DNA of 64,000 nt, from positions 1 through 64,000 of the forward strand of contig DATIXQ010000052.1 in assembly GCA_035518375.1 (NCBI GenBank), in the 5' to 3' direction. This stretch comes from DATJLY01 sp035518375. Lineage in GTDB: Bacteria > Pseudomonadota > Alphaproteobacteria > ATCC43930 > CGMCC-115725. Positions within the stretch are counted from its first letter, which is position 1, and each line of letters begins with the position of its first letter. The notes under the pieces were generated by a model, which saw only the letters and a list, made by a program, of their open reading frames with translations, had not been told where the DNA came from and ran no database searches. The translations under genes were made by a program, and so were the position numbers. Shown piece after piece: positions 24,996-33,511 of the stretch.

Positions 24996-26093
24996 ATGAG
25001 GCAAAGGAGACAGAGCCGCAGGCGGTTGCGGCTCGGATGGACATTGGGCGCCATCCTTGCCTGCGCCGCGCCGGCAGCCGCGGCAGCGGAGATGAGCCCG
25101 GAGCTCACAGCGCTCGTCGCCGCGGCCAAGGCCGAGGGTGCTCTCACGCTGTCGTGGGGCGAGGGGACGTTCGGCGGCACGCAAGGCGCGCCGCTCTATG
25201 AGCAGGGCATCAAGAGCGCGTTCGGCGTCGACCTGCCGATCCAGTTCACGCCCGGCAGCTCGATGCCGCAAGTCGGCAACGACATCGCCATGCGCCAGGC
25301 GGCCGGCCAGCCGTCGCCGACCGACGTCTATGTCGGCTATGCCGACGTGCTTTCGCGGCTCGTGCCGCGCAAGCTCTTCCTCACCGCGCCCTGGCAGAAG
25401 CTGCTGCCCGGCCGCATCACCGACAGCATCGTCGACGAGGACGGGACGATGCTGAAGGTCATCACTGCCCTTCCCGGCATCGCCTACAACAAGGCGCTGG
25501 CGCCGTCGGAGCCGAAGCTTCTGACCGATCTCTTGAAGCCCGAATGGAAGGGCAAGATCGCGGCGACGCCTTACGCGGCCAATTTCGACGCGCTCGCCGC
25601 CAACGACATGTGGGGCCACGACCGCGCGCTCGACTTCGCGCGCAAGATGTCGCAGCAGGTGGCGGGCCTCATGCGCTGCAACGAGGGTGAAAGGCTCGCG
25701 ACCGGCGAGTTCCTCGCCTTTGCGATTACCTGCAACGGCACCGACTTCTTCGACATCGTTAGGAAGGGCGCGCCGATCGTGCAGATCCCGCCGGCCGATT
25801 TCCCGGCGCTCGGATATTTCTACGTCGCCGTGCCGAAGAACGCGGTCCACCCCAATGCCGGCAAGCTCTATGTCGCCTACATGATGACGCAAGAGGGCCA
25901 GGCCTTGATCCGCAAGACCTGGGAGATGGACAACGACCTCTTCCCCGAGACGAAGGCGCATAAGCTTGTTGCCGATCTCGAGCATGAGCGCGGGCGGAAA
26001 TTCGAGCGCATCGACGTCAACTGGTACGCGGCGCATCCCGAGGCCTACGAGGCGTGGAAGGAGATCGAGAAGATCTTCACCGCCAGCAAGTGA
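24996..26093 (+). CDS. Iron/spermidine-type ABC transporter substrate-binding protein
   Basis: A 365-residue periplasmic binding protein of the family 1/6 type used for ferric iron, thiamine, phosphonate or polyamines. A basic N-region and hydrophobic signal (LGWTLGAILACAAPAAAAA) is followed by the typical start ELTALVAAAKAEGALTLSWG. No clear ferric-ligand tyrosine pair can be assigned by eye, so the substrate is open. Motifs include LPGIAYNKALAP, LLKPEWKGKIAATPYAANFD and PKNAVHPNAGKLYVAYMMTQ. The stop overlaps the permease start by GTGA, so the two are coupled. No ATPase gene follows. Confidence 0.86.
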   Translation: MRQRRQSRRRLRLGWTLGAILACAAPAAAAAEMSPELTALVAAAKAEGALTLSWGEGTFGGTQGAPLYEQGIKSAFGVDLPIQFTPGSSMPQVGNDIAMRQAAGQPSPTDVYVGYADVLSRLVPRKLFLTAPWQKLLPGRITDSIVDEDGTMLKVITALPGIAYNKALAPSEPKLLTDLLKPEWKGKIAATPYAANFDALAANDMWGHDRALDFARKMSQQVAGLMRCNEGERLATGEFLAFAITCNGTDFFDIVRKGAPIVQIPPADFPALGYFYVAVPKNAVHPNAGKLYVAYMMTQEGQALIRKTWEMDNDLFPETKAHKLVADLEHERGRKFERIDVNWYAAHPEAYEAWKEIEKIFTASK

Positions 26094-27835
26094 GCGGTTC
26101 GGGGGCGGAGCCGGCCGGCCGGCGCGCCCGCCGCGCCGACCCGTGGTCGGTCGTGCTAATCGCCCTCGTGATTGCGGCGTGCGCCCTCATCGTGACGATG
26201 CTGCTCGTCGTGCTTTGGCTCGGCTTGCGCGTCGGCGATTTGGGCGATCCGGCGGCGCATTTGGCGCTCGGCAACTATCGCGCCATCCTCGGCGACCCCG
26301 CGATCTATGGTGTGCTTGGCGACACTGTCTCGTTCGCGCTTGTGACGCTCGCGGTGAGCCTCGCCTTCGGCGTACCGCTCGCCTGGCTCGTCGAGCGCAC
26401 GGATCTGCGCGGCAAGACCGCGATCTTCACGCTCATGACGGTCGGGCTGCTGCTGCCGGGCTTCGCCTCGGCGATGGGCTGGCTTTTCCTGCTCCATGCG
26501 CGCATCGGGCTTCTCAATACCTGGCTCGAGCACACGCTTGGCCTCAAAGGGCCGCTGTTCGACATCGCCAGCATGACCGGTATGGGCTGGGTCCAGGGGC
26601 TCAACCTCGCGCCCGTCTCTTTCATCATGTCTGCGGCGGTGTTCCGCGCCATGGATCCGGCGCTCGAGGAGGCGGCCGAAGTCGCCGGCGCCGGATTCTG
26701 GCGCACGCTCCGGCAAGTGACGCTGCGGCTCGCGGCGCCAGGCATCATCGCCGCCGCCATCTATGTCTTCACCATCGGCTTCGCCGCCTTCGACGTACCG
26801 GCGATCATCGGCTGGAGCGCGCGCCGCTTCACCTTCTCGACCTTCCTCGTGCTCAAGCTCGATTCGACCCAGGGCCTGCCGCAATACGGGCTTGCGGCGG
26901 CGCTCTCGAGCTTCCTTATCATCATCGGCATCGCTCTCGCCGCGCTCTACGGCCGCATCCAGCGCCAGGCGCACCGCTATCAGGTCGTGACCGGCAAGGC
27001 CTATCGCCCGCGCATCCGCGCTTTGGGCCGCTGGGCAATCCCGGCACAGGCGTTCGTCGCGGCCTATCTTCTTTTGAGCCAGATCGTACCGCTCGCACTC
27101 GTCGCCTGGGCTTCGCTCCTGCCGTTCTTCCAGCTGCCGAGCGCCGCGGCGCTCAAGACTGTCTCGCTCGCGCAGTATCTCTCGCTGCCGTGGCCCTTGG
27201 CGCGCGAAGGGATCGCCAATACCGCGATCCTGATGGTGGCGGTGCCGACGCTGACGCTCGCGCTGAGCGTCGCCTTCTCATGGGTCGTGCTCCGCACCCG
27301 CATCCGCGGACGCGGCGGCTTCGATGTGATCGCGTTCCTGCCGCACGCCGTGCCGAACATCGTGTTCGGCGTCGCCGCGCTTCTGATCGCGCTCTTCTGG
27401 CTCGGGCGCGCGCTGCCGCTTTTCGGCACGGTGACGATTCTTCTCATCGTGTTCGTCGTCGCGCGGCTTTCCTACGGCACGCGCATGACCAACAGCGGCC
27501 TCATCCAGATCCACCGCGAGCTCGAGGAGGCCGCGACCGTGAGCGGCGCCGGCACCGGCGGCGTGCTGCGCCGCGTGCTCGTGCCGCTTCTTGCGCCAAC
27601 GCTCCTCTACGCGTGGCTGTGGATCGCGCTCCTCGTCTTCCGCGAGCTGACACTTGCCGTCGTGCTGACGACGCGCGCCAACATGACGTTGCCCTTCGTG
27701 GTGTGGAGCCTGTGGCTCAATGGGGGGCTCGGCCAGGCCTCGGCGCTCGCGCTCGTGATGCTGTTGATGATGCTGCCGCTCGTCGCGCTCTACTGGCTCA
27801 TCGCGCGCCGGCGCGGCATCCTGGCACAGCAGTAG
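26090..27835 (+). CDS. Iron-type ABC transporter permease with two fused permease domains
   Basis: A 581-residue inner-membrane protein made of two fused binding-protein-dependent permease domains, as in FbpB/SfuB-type importers, so a single gene provides the whole channel. About twelve hydrophobic segments are visible. EAA loops are EEAAEVAGAGFWRTLRQVTL (about residue 195) and EEAATVSGAGTGGVLRRVLV (about residue 480). The start is GTG at 26090, overlapping the stop of the binding protein. A partner ATPase is absent here and must be supplied from elsewhere, or has been lost. The tail RRRGILAQQ recurs at 29122-29151. Confidence 0.88.
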   Translation: MSGSGAEPAGRRARRADPWSVVLIALVIAACALIVTMLLVVLWLGLRVGDLGDPAAHLALGNYRAILGDPAIYGVLGDTVSFALVTLAVSLAFGVPLAWLVERTDLRGKTAIFTLMTVGLLLPGFASAMGWLFLLHARIGLLNTWLEHTLGLKGPLFDIASMTGMGWVQGLNLAPVSFIMSAAVFRAMDPALEEAAEVAGAGFWRTLRQVTLRLAAPGIIAAAIYVFTIGFAAFDVPAIIGWSARRFTFSTFLVLKLDSTQGLPQYGLAAALSSFLIIIGIALAALYGRIQRQAHRYQVVTGKAYRPRIRALGRWAIPAQAFVAAYLLLSQIVPLALVAWASLLPFFQLPSAAALKTVSLAQYLSLPWPLAREGIANTAILMVAVPTLTLALSVAFSWVVLRTRIRGRGGFDVIAFLPHAVPNIVFGVAALLIALFWLGRALPLFGTVTILLIVFVVARLSYGTRMTNSGLIQIHRELEEAATVSGAGTGGVLRRVLVPLLAPTLLYAWLWIALLVFRELTLAVVLTTRANMTLPFVVWSLWLNGGLGQASALALVMLLMMLPLVALYWLIARRRGILAQQ

Positions 27836-27925
27836 GCCGGCCGCGCGGTCGTCCGCGAAGAGCATCGGCCGGGAGCCAAGCCATGGTGTATGAGATATAC
27901 GGATAGTCTGATCGAGGAAAACGTC

Positions 27926-29095
27926 ATGTCGCAGAGCTACAGGTGCATCTCCGGCGATACCCACTTGGAAATCCCCAATGAACGTTGGACGCACCGGATC
28001 GACAAGAAATACCGCGACCGTGCGCCGCGCACGATCCGCTTGGAGGGCGGCGCGGACGCCACCGTGTTCGAAGACCTGCCACCGCGCCAGAACACGTTCG
28101 ACATCTACGGCGGCCAGGGCCGCGACGGGAGCAACTGGTATCCGGCCGACCAGAAATACGAGACCTGCCCGGGCACCGGCTCGCCCGCGCAGCGAATCAA
28201 GGAGCAGGACATGGACGGCATCGACGCGGAGATCATGTTCCCCGCGGTCGTCGCCGGTCCTTCGACCTGGCTTCAGGCCAAGGACCCCGGACTGCAGAAG
28301 GCGATCATCCGCGGCTGGAACGACTGGTTCGCGGAGGAATATCTCTCCGATTCGGACGCGAAAGGCCGCATCTTCGGCGTCGGCTGCATCACGGCAACGA
28401 CCATCGAGGACTCGCTGGCGGAGCTGCAGCACTGCAAGAAATTAGGCTTCATCGCCATCCAGCTTCCCAATTTCCCGAACGGCACAGGCATCCCGAAGGC
28501 AGAAGACGACCGCTTCTGGGCGATGGCGCTTGATCTCGGCATGCCGGTCACGATCCACTTCGCGATCGAGGACACGGATATGAGCTTCAACGGCAAACTG
28601 CTCGATTATCCGAAGCGCGAGAAGAATCTACGGACCGACCTCGCCGGCCAGATGACGCGCTTCGCGCGCAACGGCGCCTACAACGCGGTGCAACTGCTCT
28701 TGTCAGGCGTGTTCGAGCGCTTTCCCAAACTCCGCATCTTCTTCGCCGAGAACTCGATCGGCTGGATTCCAAACTTCATGGAGGTGGCCGACACGCGCTA
28801 CGACCGCCACATCGGCTGGGCGAAACGCTACGATGGCGTGAAGCCGCTTCCCGGCAAGCCCAGCGAGTTGATCAATGAATATTTCTATTGGGGGTTCCAG
28901 CGCGACCGCGCCGGTGTCGACAACCGCCATCACCTCAACGTCAATCGCCTGATCTGGGCGAACGACTTCCCACACCAGGAATCCGACTGGCCGGAATCGA
29001 ACAAGGTGCTGGAGCACAACTTCAAAGGCGTGCCCGCTCACGAGGTGCACAAGATGACCGTGCAGAACGCGGCGGATTTCTTCCGCCTGCCCTAA
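27926..29095 (+). CDS. Amidohydrolase-2 family protein (DxH subgroup)
   Basis: A 389-residue TIM-barrel hydrolase of the amidohydrolase-2 family. The N-terminal metal motif is GDTHLEIPNERW (DxH in place of HxH), followed by DMDGIDAEIMFP near residue 95, IQLPNFPNG, PVTIHFA and WANDFPHQESDWPES near the C-terminus. FAENSIGWIPNFMEVAD replaces the usual FAHxG. These changes define a known large subgroup of uncertain chemistry. The ATG at 27926 has GAGGAAAAC upstream. It follows the permease by 90 bases. The pairing with a transporter and the convergent Rieske gene suggests catabolism of a cyclic compound, which is inference. Confidence 0.84.
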   Translation: MSQSYRCISGDTHLEIPNERWTHRIDKKYRDRAPRTIRLEGGADATVFEDLPPRQNTFDIYGGQGRDGSNWYPADQKYETCPGTGSPAQRIKEQDMDGIDAEIMFPAVVAGPSTWLQAKDPGLQKAIIRGWNDWFAEEYLSDSDAKGRIFGVGCITATTIEDSLAELQHCKKLGFIAIQLPNFPNGTGIPKAEDDRFWAMALDLGMPVTIHFAIEDTDMSFNGKLLDYPKREKNLRTDLAGQMTRFARNGAYNAVQLLLSGVFERFPKLRIFFAENSIGWIPNFMEVADTRYDRHIGWAKRYDGVKPLPGKPSELINEYFYWGFQRDRAGVDNRHHLNVNRLIWANDFPHQESDWPESNKVLEHNFKGVPAHEVHKMTVQNAADFFRLP

Positions 29096-29121
29096 ATCTA
29101 ATCCTGAGTCGCGCGTTTCCG

Positions 29122-29151
29122 CGCCGGCGCGGCGTGCTGGCGCAGCAATAG
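29122..29151 (+). pseudogene. Possible remnant of a permease C-terminus
   Basis: Ten codons read RRRGVLAQQ and a TAG stop. The upstream permease ends RRRGILAQQ and TAG (27806-27835), and 26 of the 30 bases are identical. The piece sits in the 57-base gap between the amidohydrolase and the convergent Rieske gene and has no start of its own. It may be the leftover of a second transporter copy removed by deletion. The match is short and GC-rich, so chance cannot be excluded. Confidence 0.4.
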
Positions 29152-29152
29152 A

Positions 29153-30325
29153 TCAAACCCCGGTCGGGCGTGAGAGGCGCTCGGGATACTGCCATCGCGT
29201 CGGCTCGCGGCCCTCGGCGAGCGCGCGCAGATCGCGCTCCCACAGCTTCCGCAAGAGCGCGATGGCGCGGTCGGAGCGGCCGAGGCATTCGGCGTCGCGC
29301 TCGACGATGGCTCCCTGGCCCACTTGCGCGACGTGGTCCTGGATGCCGAGGAAGTCGGGCCGGTCGGCCACGTCGTGAAGCTTCATCCGGCCGGCGAGGA
29401 TTTGCGCCGCGACCTCCTCCGCCGGCGGCAGTTCGGCGAGGCGCCGTTCGCCCGCGTCGCGGCGCGCGCGGTATGCCTCGTGGTCGCCCTCGGGCAACGC
29501 CAGGCGCTCGACAATGAAGGTCTTGTGCCGCTCGTCATCGATCGGCACGCGCCAGGAGACGTAGACGCGCCACTCTGTTTCCGCCGCGTCCTGGCGCGGC
29601 AGCGACATGCTGAGCATGTTGGGCAGCATGAGGTGCTGCTCGCGCACCGTGCCGTCGGAGCGGATGCCATAGGCGACGAGGCCGTAAGGCCGCTCCTCGG
29701 CCTCGATCCGCGGCACGTCGCGATTCAATTCGTCGAAAAGGGTCTTGCGGTGCGTGAAGGGAAGATGCGCCTCGTCGACGCCGTTCTCGATGTTCTGATA
29801 ATAGTTGCAAAGGCGCGTGTAGCAGTTCGCGTTGAGGAGTCCGCCCGGCGTTTCGAACTCCGGAAAGCGCGGGAGCGGGGGCGCGGCGCCTTCGCCCATA
29901 TAGACGAAGATGAGGCCCAGATATTCCTCGGTCGGATAGGATCTGATCCGCACCTTGTCGCAGAACGCTTCGTTGAGCTCGGCGGGCTGCTCGACGCAGC
30001 GGCCGTCGGGCGCGTATTTCCAGCCGTGATAAAGACAGCGGATGGCGTCGCCCTCGACATAGCCGGCCGAGAGCACCGTGCGGCGATGGGCGCAGCGCTG
30101 CGCCACGGCGTGGGGCGCGCCGCTCTCGCCGCGATAGAGCGTGAAGTCCTCCCCCATGATGCGGAGCGGCAGTGCCTCGCGCGCGGCAAGATCTTGAGCG
30201 CGCCAGACCGGGTGCCAGAAGCGTCGCATGTAGGCCCCGGCGAGCGTGCCGGGCCCGGTGCGCGTCACCTCGTTGAAGTCGAATTTGCGTCGCGCCTTGC
30301 GCGGCAGCGGGCCGGTGTCGGGCAT
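29153..30325 (-). CDS. Rieske [2Fe-2S] aromatic-ring oxygenase, alpha subunit
   Basis: A 390-residue non-heme iron oxygenase large subunit. The Rieske cluster ligands are Cys78 and His80 (QRCAHR) and Cys97 and His100 (CLYHGW), spaced as expected. The mononuclear iron site is in NIENGVDEAHLPFTH, with Asp184, His187 and His192 as the likely bridging and ligand residues. Members hydroxylate or demethylate aromatic and related compounds such as vanillate or phthalate, using a separate reductase. No reductase or ferredoxin gene is adjacent. Co-directional with gshB 18 bases upstream, convergent with the amidohydrolase. Confidence 0.92.
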   Translation of the reverse strand: MPDTGPLPRKARRKFDFNEVTRTGPGTLAGAYMRRFWHPVWRAQDLAAREALPLRIMGEDFTLYRGESGAPHAVAQRCAHRRTVLSAGYVEGDAIRCLYHGWKYAPDGRCVEQPAELNEAFCDKVRIRSYPTEEYLGLIFVYMGEGAAPPLPRFPEFETPGGLLNANCYTRLCNYYQNIENGVDEAHLPFTHRKTLFDELNRDVPRIEAEERPYGLVAYGIRSDGTVREQHLMLPNMLSMSLPRQDAAETEWRVYVSWRVPIDDERHKTFIVERLALPEGDHEAYRARRDAGERRLAELPPAEEVAAQILAGRMKLHDVADRPDFLGIQDHVAQVGQGAIVERDAECLGRSDRAIALLRKLWERDLRALAEGREPTRWQYPERLSRPTGV

Positions 30326-30343
30326 GAGCTTGTCCCTCTTGCT

Positions 30344-31291
30344 TTAGCTGCGGCCGAGCCGCGCCTCGATCGCGTCCCACACGCGCGTCTCGAGCTTCGT
30401 GCCGTCGAGCCGGTTGATCTCCTGCACGCCGGTCGGCGAAGTGACGTTGATCTCGGTGAGATAGTCGCCGATCACATCGATGCCGACGAGCACGAGGCCG
30501 TCTTCGCGCAGGCTCGGCCCGATCGCGGCGCAGATCTCGCGCTCGCGCGCGGTGAGTGTGGTCTTGGCGGCGCGCCCGCCGACGTGAAGGTTGGCGCGCG
30601 CCTCGCCCTCGGGCGGGATGCGGTTGACCGCGCCCACCGGCTCGCCCTCGATCAGCACGATGCGCTTGTCGCCCTGGCGGATCTCCGGGAGATAGCGCTG
30701 CACCATGATGGGCTCGCGATAGAGAAGCGTGAACATCTCCAGAAGTGAATTGAGATTCTCGTCGTCAGGCTTCACGCGGAACACGCCGGCGCCGCCATTG
30801 CCGAAGAGCGGCTTCAGGATGATCTCGCCATGCGCGGCGCGGAAGGCGGTGATCTCGTCGCGCTCGCTCGTGATGAGGGTAGGCGGCATGAGGCCGGGAA
30901 AGCGCGTCGCGAGGAGCTTCTCGGGCGCGTTCCGGACGGCGACGGGATCGTTGACGATGAGCACCTTGTCGCGCACATGCTCGAGCAAGTGCGTCGCCGT
31001 GATGTAGGCCATGTCGAACGGCGGGTCCTGACGCATCAGGATCACGTCGAGGGAAGCGAGGTTCAACGTCTCGAACGCGCCCAGCGTGTAATGGCGCTCG
31101 CGCTCGCGCCGCACCTCGAGCGCGCGCGCCCTGGTGAAGAGGGCGCCGTCGCGCAGCGCCATGTGGCGCGGCAGATAGTGATAGAGCCGGTGGCCGCGTG
31201 CCAGCGCCTCAAGCGCCAAGACAAAGGTCGTATCGGCTTCGATGTTGACCCCTTCGATGGGGTCCATCTGGATCGCGACAGCGAGCGACAT
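30344..31291 (-). CDS. gshB: Glutathione synthetase
   Basis: Joins gamma-glutamylcysteine to glycine with ATP to make glutathione. The 315-residue protein has the family N-terminus LAVAIQMDPIEGVNIEADTT, then the ATP-grasp fold with LIMRQDPPFDMAYI, IILKPLFGNGGAGVFRVKPD (about residue 155) and VGIDVIGDYLTEINVTSPTG (about 265-285). Standard length. The Rieske gene lies directly downstream. The gene group with yraN and rsmI is common in alphaproteobacteria. Confidence 0.97.
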   Translation of the reverse strand: MSLAVAIQMDPIEGVNIEADTTFVLALEALARGHRLYHYLPRHMALRDGALFTRARALEVRRERERHYTLGAFETLNLASLDVILMRQDPPFDMAYITATHLLEHVRDKVLIVNDPVAVRNAPEKLLATRFPGLMPPTLITSERDEITAFRAAHGEIILKPLFGNGGAGVFRVKPDDENLNSLLEMFTLLYREPIMVQRYLPEIRQGDKRIVLIEGEPVGAVNRIPPEGEARANLHVGGRAAKTTLTAREREICAAIGPSLREDGLVLVGIDVIGDYLTEINVTSPTGVQEINRLDGTKLETRVWDAIEARLGRS

Positions 31292-31332
31292 GGGCGCAGT
31301 ATCGCCCAGGGCGCTGCCGTTGCAAACCCGAT

Positions 31333-31365
31333 CGCGCCCCGGGGCGCGTCGCCGCTCAGCGGCGA
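31333..31365. other. Two adjacent GC hairpins between the BON and gshB genes
   Basis: CGCGCCCCGGGGCGCG (31333-31348) is a perfect 16-bp palindrome. It is followed at once by TCGCCGC-TCA-GCGGCGA (31349-31365). Neither is followed by a T-run on either strand. They lie in a 91-base gap between genes read the same way and may be processing or partial termination signals. Confidence 0.4.
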
Positions 31366-31382
31366 AACGCGGGCGGCGCTGG

Positions 31383-32147
31383 TTATTTCAGCGGCTGAAC
31401 GTCGATCTCCTGGCGCGGCGTCGGTGTCGAGACGGAGTCGTCGCTGGTGCCCGGCGGGGTGGGCGCGGCGGCGGCCGAGGCAGGCGGCGCGCTGCCGGTC
31501 GCGGGCGCCGGCGGCGGCGCGGACGATGCGGTCTCGGGCTTCGCCGGCTCGCCGCTGCGGATGCGGACGTAGGAGACGACGCGCTTCACGTTGCCGATGT
31601 TGCGCGCGTGATCGACGACGCGGTCAAGCTCCTGCTTGCTGCGCGCGGTGCCGATGACGTAGACGACGCCCTTCACTGTGGTGATCGAATAGTTGATCTC
31701 GCGCACGTCGCCATCGGCGATGAGCTGGGTCTTGAGCTTGCTGGTGATGGTGGTATCGCCCATGTCCTGCACGAAGCCCTCGTCGGGGCCCACCTGGATC
31801 TCGTCGTAGACCTCCTTGATCCCGTCAACCTGCCAGGCGCGCTTCACCGCCTCGGCCCGCCAATCATCACTCGTCACCGTGCCGGTGAGGAGGGCGCGGC
31901 CCTCATAGACGGTGCAGTCCAAATCGTCGTTGAGCTTCAAATTGTATTTCTTCCACGACGCCGTGATGGCGGCCTGGAGGCCGGCGTCGCGTGCGGTGTC
32001 GGTGAGCGAGCGCTCTTGCGCCGCGACGGCGTAGCCTCCGCCCGCGGCACCGGCGCCGACGGCGAGAAGGCAGCCCGACAGCGGCGCCGCGGCGGCAGCG
32101 ACGAGCACGGCAACGACGGCGGCTGCGGCAAGAGGCGGTCGGGACAA
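31383..32147 (-). CDS. BON-domain lipoprotein
   Basis: A 254-residue envelope protein of the OsmY/YraP type with a hydrophobic signal and lipobox (PLSGC near residue 26), a glycine-rich stretch, two BON domains (about 58-125 and 135-205, including LNDDLDCTVYEGRALLTGTV and EINYSITTVKGVVYVIGTA), and a Pro/Ala/Ser-rich tail. BON proteins stabilise the outer membrane. The start is taken as TTG at 32147 because AGGAGA lies about 10 bases upstream and the signal peptide then begins correctly; an upstream start would put a charged segment before the signal. It sits between yraN and gshB, as dolP-type genes do near yraN. Confidence 0.82.
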   Translation of the reverse strand: MSRPPLAAAAVVAVLVAAAAAPLSGCLLAVGAGAAGGGYAVAAQERSLTDTARDAGLQAAITASWKKYNLKLNDDLDCTVYEGRALLTGTVTSDDWRAEAVKRAWQVDGIKEVYDEIQVGPDEGFVQDMGDTTITSKLKTQLIADGDVREINYSITTVKGVVYVIGTARSKQELDRVVDHARNIGNVKRVVSYVRIRSGEPAKPETASSAPPPAPATGSAPPASAAAAPTPPGTSDDSVSTPTPRQEIDVQPLK

Positions 32148-32235
32148 GGCGCTTTCTCCTGACGGTTCCCGTCGATTGTTGCGCGCGACGTGAGTCGGGG
32201 AAAGGGCACCTTTGGGGCGATTTCGTGGCACCGCC

Positions 32236-32601
32236 CTACCCGATTCGCCAAGCGTCGGCGAGATGGCGCGGCAGGCGGCGCGGCATCACCAGCATGACGT
32301 CGAAGCGCTGATCCAGATGGGCAAGGTCGGGCCGCGCCTTGAGGAAATGCTCGAACGCGCGAGCGATGCGGCGGCGCTGGCGTCCGAGCACGGCCTCGCC
32401 CGCGGCATCGAAATCGTCGCGTGCCTTCACCTCGACCGCCGCAAGCACCGTGCCGCGCCGCACGATCAGGTCGATCTCGCCCGAAGGCACGCGGAAGCGC
32501 CGTGCCACCAAGCGGTAGCCACGCATGCGCAGGTGCCAGAGACAGACGAGCTCAGCGGTGCGGCCACGGCGCTCGGCGCGGAGACGCCGCTTTGCCTTCA
32601 T
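32236..32601 (-). CDS. yraN: UPF0102 family protein YraN
   Basis: A 121-residue protein of the YraN family, which has an endonuclease-like fold resembling Holliday-junction resolvases but no firm role. Seen motifs are RRGRTAELVCLWHLRMRGY, then FRVPSGEIDLIVRRGTVLAA and VEVKARDDFDAAGEAV, with the acidic and lysine residues of a PD-(D/E)xK-like site (EIDLI and VEVKA). The ATG overlaps the stop of rsmI by ATGA. rsmI-yraN is a conserved pair. Confidence 0.93.
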   Translation of the reverse strand: MKAKRRLRAERRGRTAELVCLWHLRMRGYRLVARRFRVPSGEIDLIVRRGTVLAAVEVKARDDFDAAGEAVLGRQRRRIARAFEHFLKARPDLAHLDQRFDVMLVMPRRLPRHLADAWRIG

Positions 32602-33506
32602 GGCGCACGCCCCACGAGCGCCAGCGCGCGCTGATAGACCGCACGGCGCGGCAAGCCCAATGCACCCGCGACCGCGGCGGCTGCATCCTTGACGCTGAGC
32701 CGGGCGAGCGCCGATGTAAGTGCCGCGTCGAGCGATTCCGCCGATGCCGCTTCCGCCACAGCGGGAGGGCCCACCAGCACCACGATCTCGCCCTTGGGCG
32801 AACCCGCCTCGCGGTAATGCGCAGCCAACTCCGCGAGCGGTGCGCGCCGCACCTCCTCGAAGAGCTTCGTCAGCTCGCGCGCGACCGCGGCCGGCCGGTC
32901 GCCGAGGACGGCCGCCATGTCGGCAAGCGACGCCGTAAGTCGTGGCGCACTTTCGAAGAAGACCAAGGTTGCGGGCACCGCGCCGAGCTCGCCGAGCGCA
33001 GTGCGGCGCGCCTCGGCTTTTGCCGGCAGGAACCCGGCAAAGCAGAAGCGCTCGCACGGCAGGCCCGCGAGCGACAGAGCCGCAAGCGGCGCCGAGGCGC
33101 CAGGCACAGCGGTGACGGCGATCCCGCGTTCGAGCGCCGCGCGCACGAGCTTGAAGCCCGGATCGGAGACGAGAGGCGTGCCGGCGTCGGACACAAGCGC
33201 CACGCGCGCCCCTCCTTCGAGCCGGGCGAGCAGCTTCGGCCGCATCGCCTCGGCATTGTGCTCGTGATAGGGAACGCGCCGGGCCGTGATGCCGTAATGC
33301 GCGAAGAGCTTGCCGCTGACGCGCGTGTCCTCGCAGGCGACGAGATCGGCCGCGCCAAGAACGCGCAGCGCGCGAAGCGTGATGTCCTCGAGGTTGCCGA
33401 TGGGCGTCGCGACGAGATAGAGGCCGGGTGCGAGCGGCGCGGCCTCGTCGGGTTTACTTCCCGCGAGGGTGTCGATACGCTTTCGGCCTTTCGCGTCGAG
33501 GGACAT
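32598..33506 (-). CDS. rsmI: 16S rRNA 2'-O-methyltransferase RsmI
   Basis: Methylates the ribose of C1402 in 16S rRNA with SAM. The 302-residue protein has the SAM/tetrapyrrole methylase fold with LYLVATPIGNLEDITLRAL near residue 30, VACEDTRVS, VALVSDAGTPLVSDPG near 100, and SPKGEIVVLVGPP near 240. The ATG at 33506 gives a normal length; the frame is open further upstream but into the divergent gene. Its start codon is only 5 bases from the start of the divergent lipoprotein gene. Confidence 0.95.
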   Translation of the reverse strand: MSLDAKGRKRIDTLAGSKPDEAAPLAPGLYLVATPIGNLEDITLRALRVLGAADLVACEDTRVSGKLFAHYGITARRVPYHEHNAEAMRPKLLARLEGGARVALVSDAGTPLVSDPGFKLVRAALERGIAVTAVPGASAPLAALSLAGLPCERFCFAGFLPAKAEARRTALGELGAVPATLVFFESAPRLTASLADMAAVLGDRPAAVARELTKLFEEVRRAPLAELAAHYREAGSPKGEIVVLVGPPAVAEAASAESLDAALTSALARLSVKDAAAAVAGALGLPRRAVYQRALALVGRAP

Positions 33507-33511
33507 CGCGC

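Noticed and set aside
31333..31365. Rho-independent terminator between gshB and the BON gene
   Set aside because: Two strong stems are present but no T-run follows on either strand, so recorded only as hairpins.
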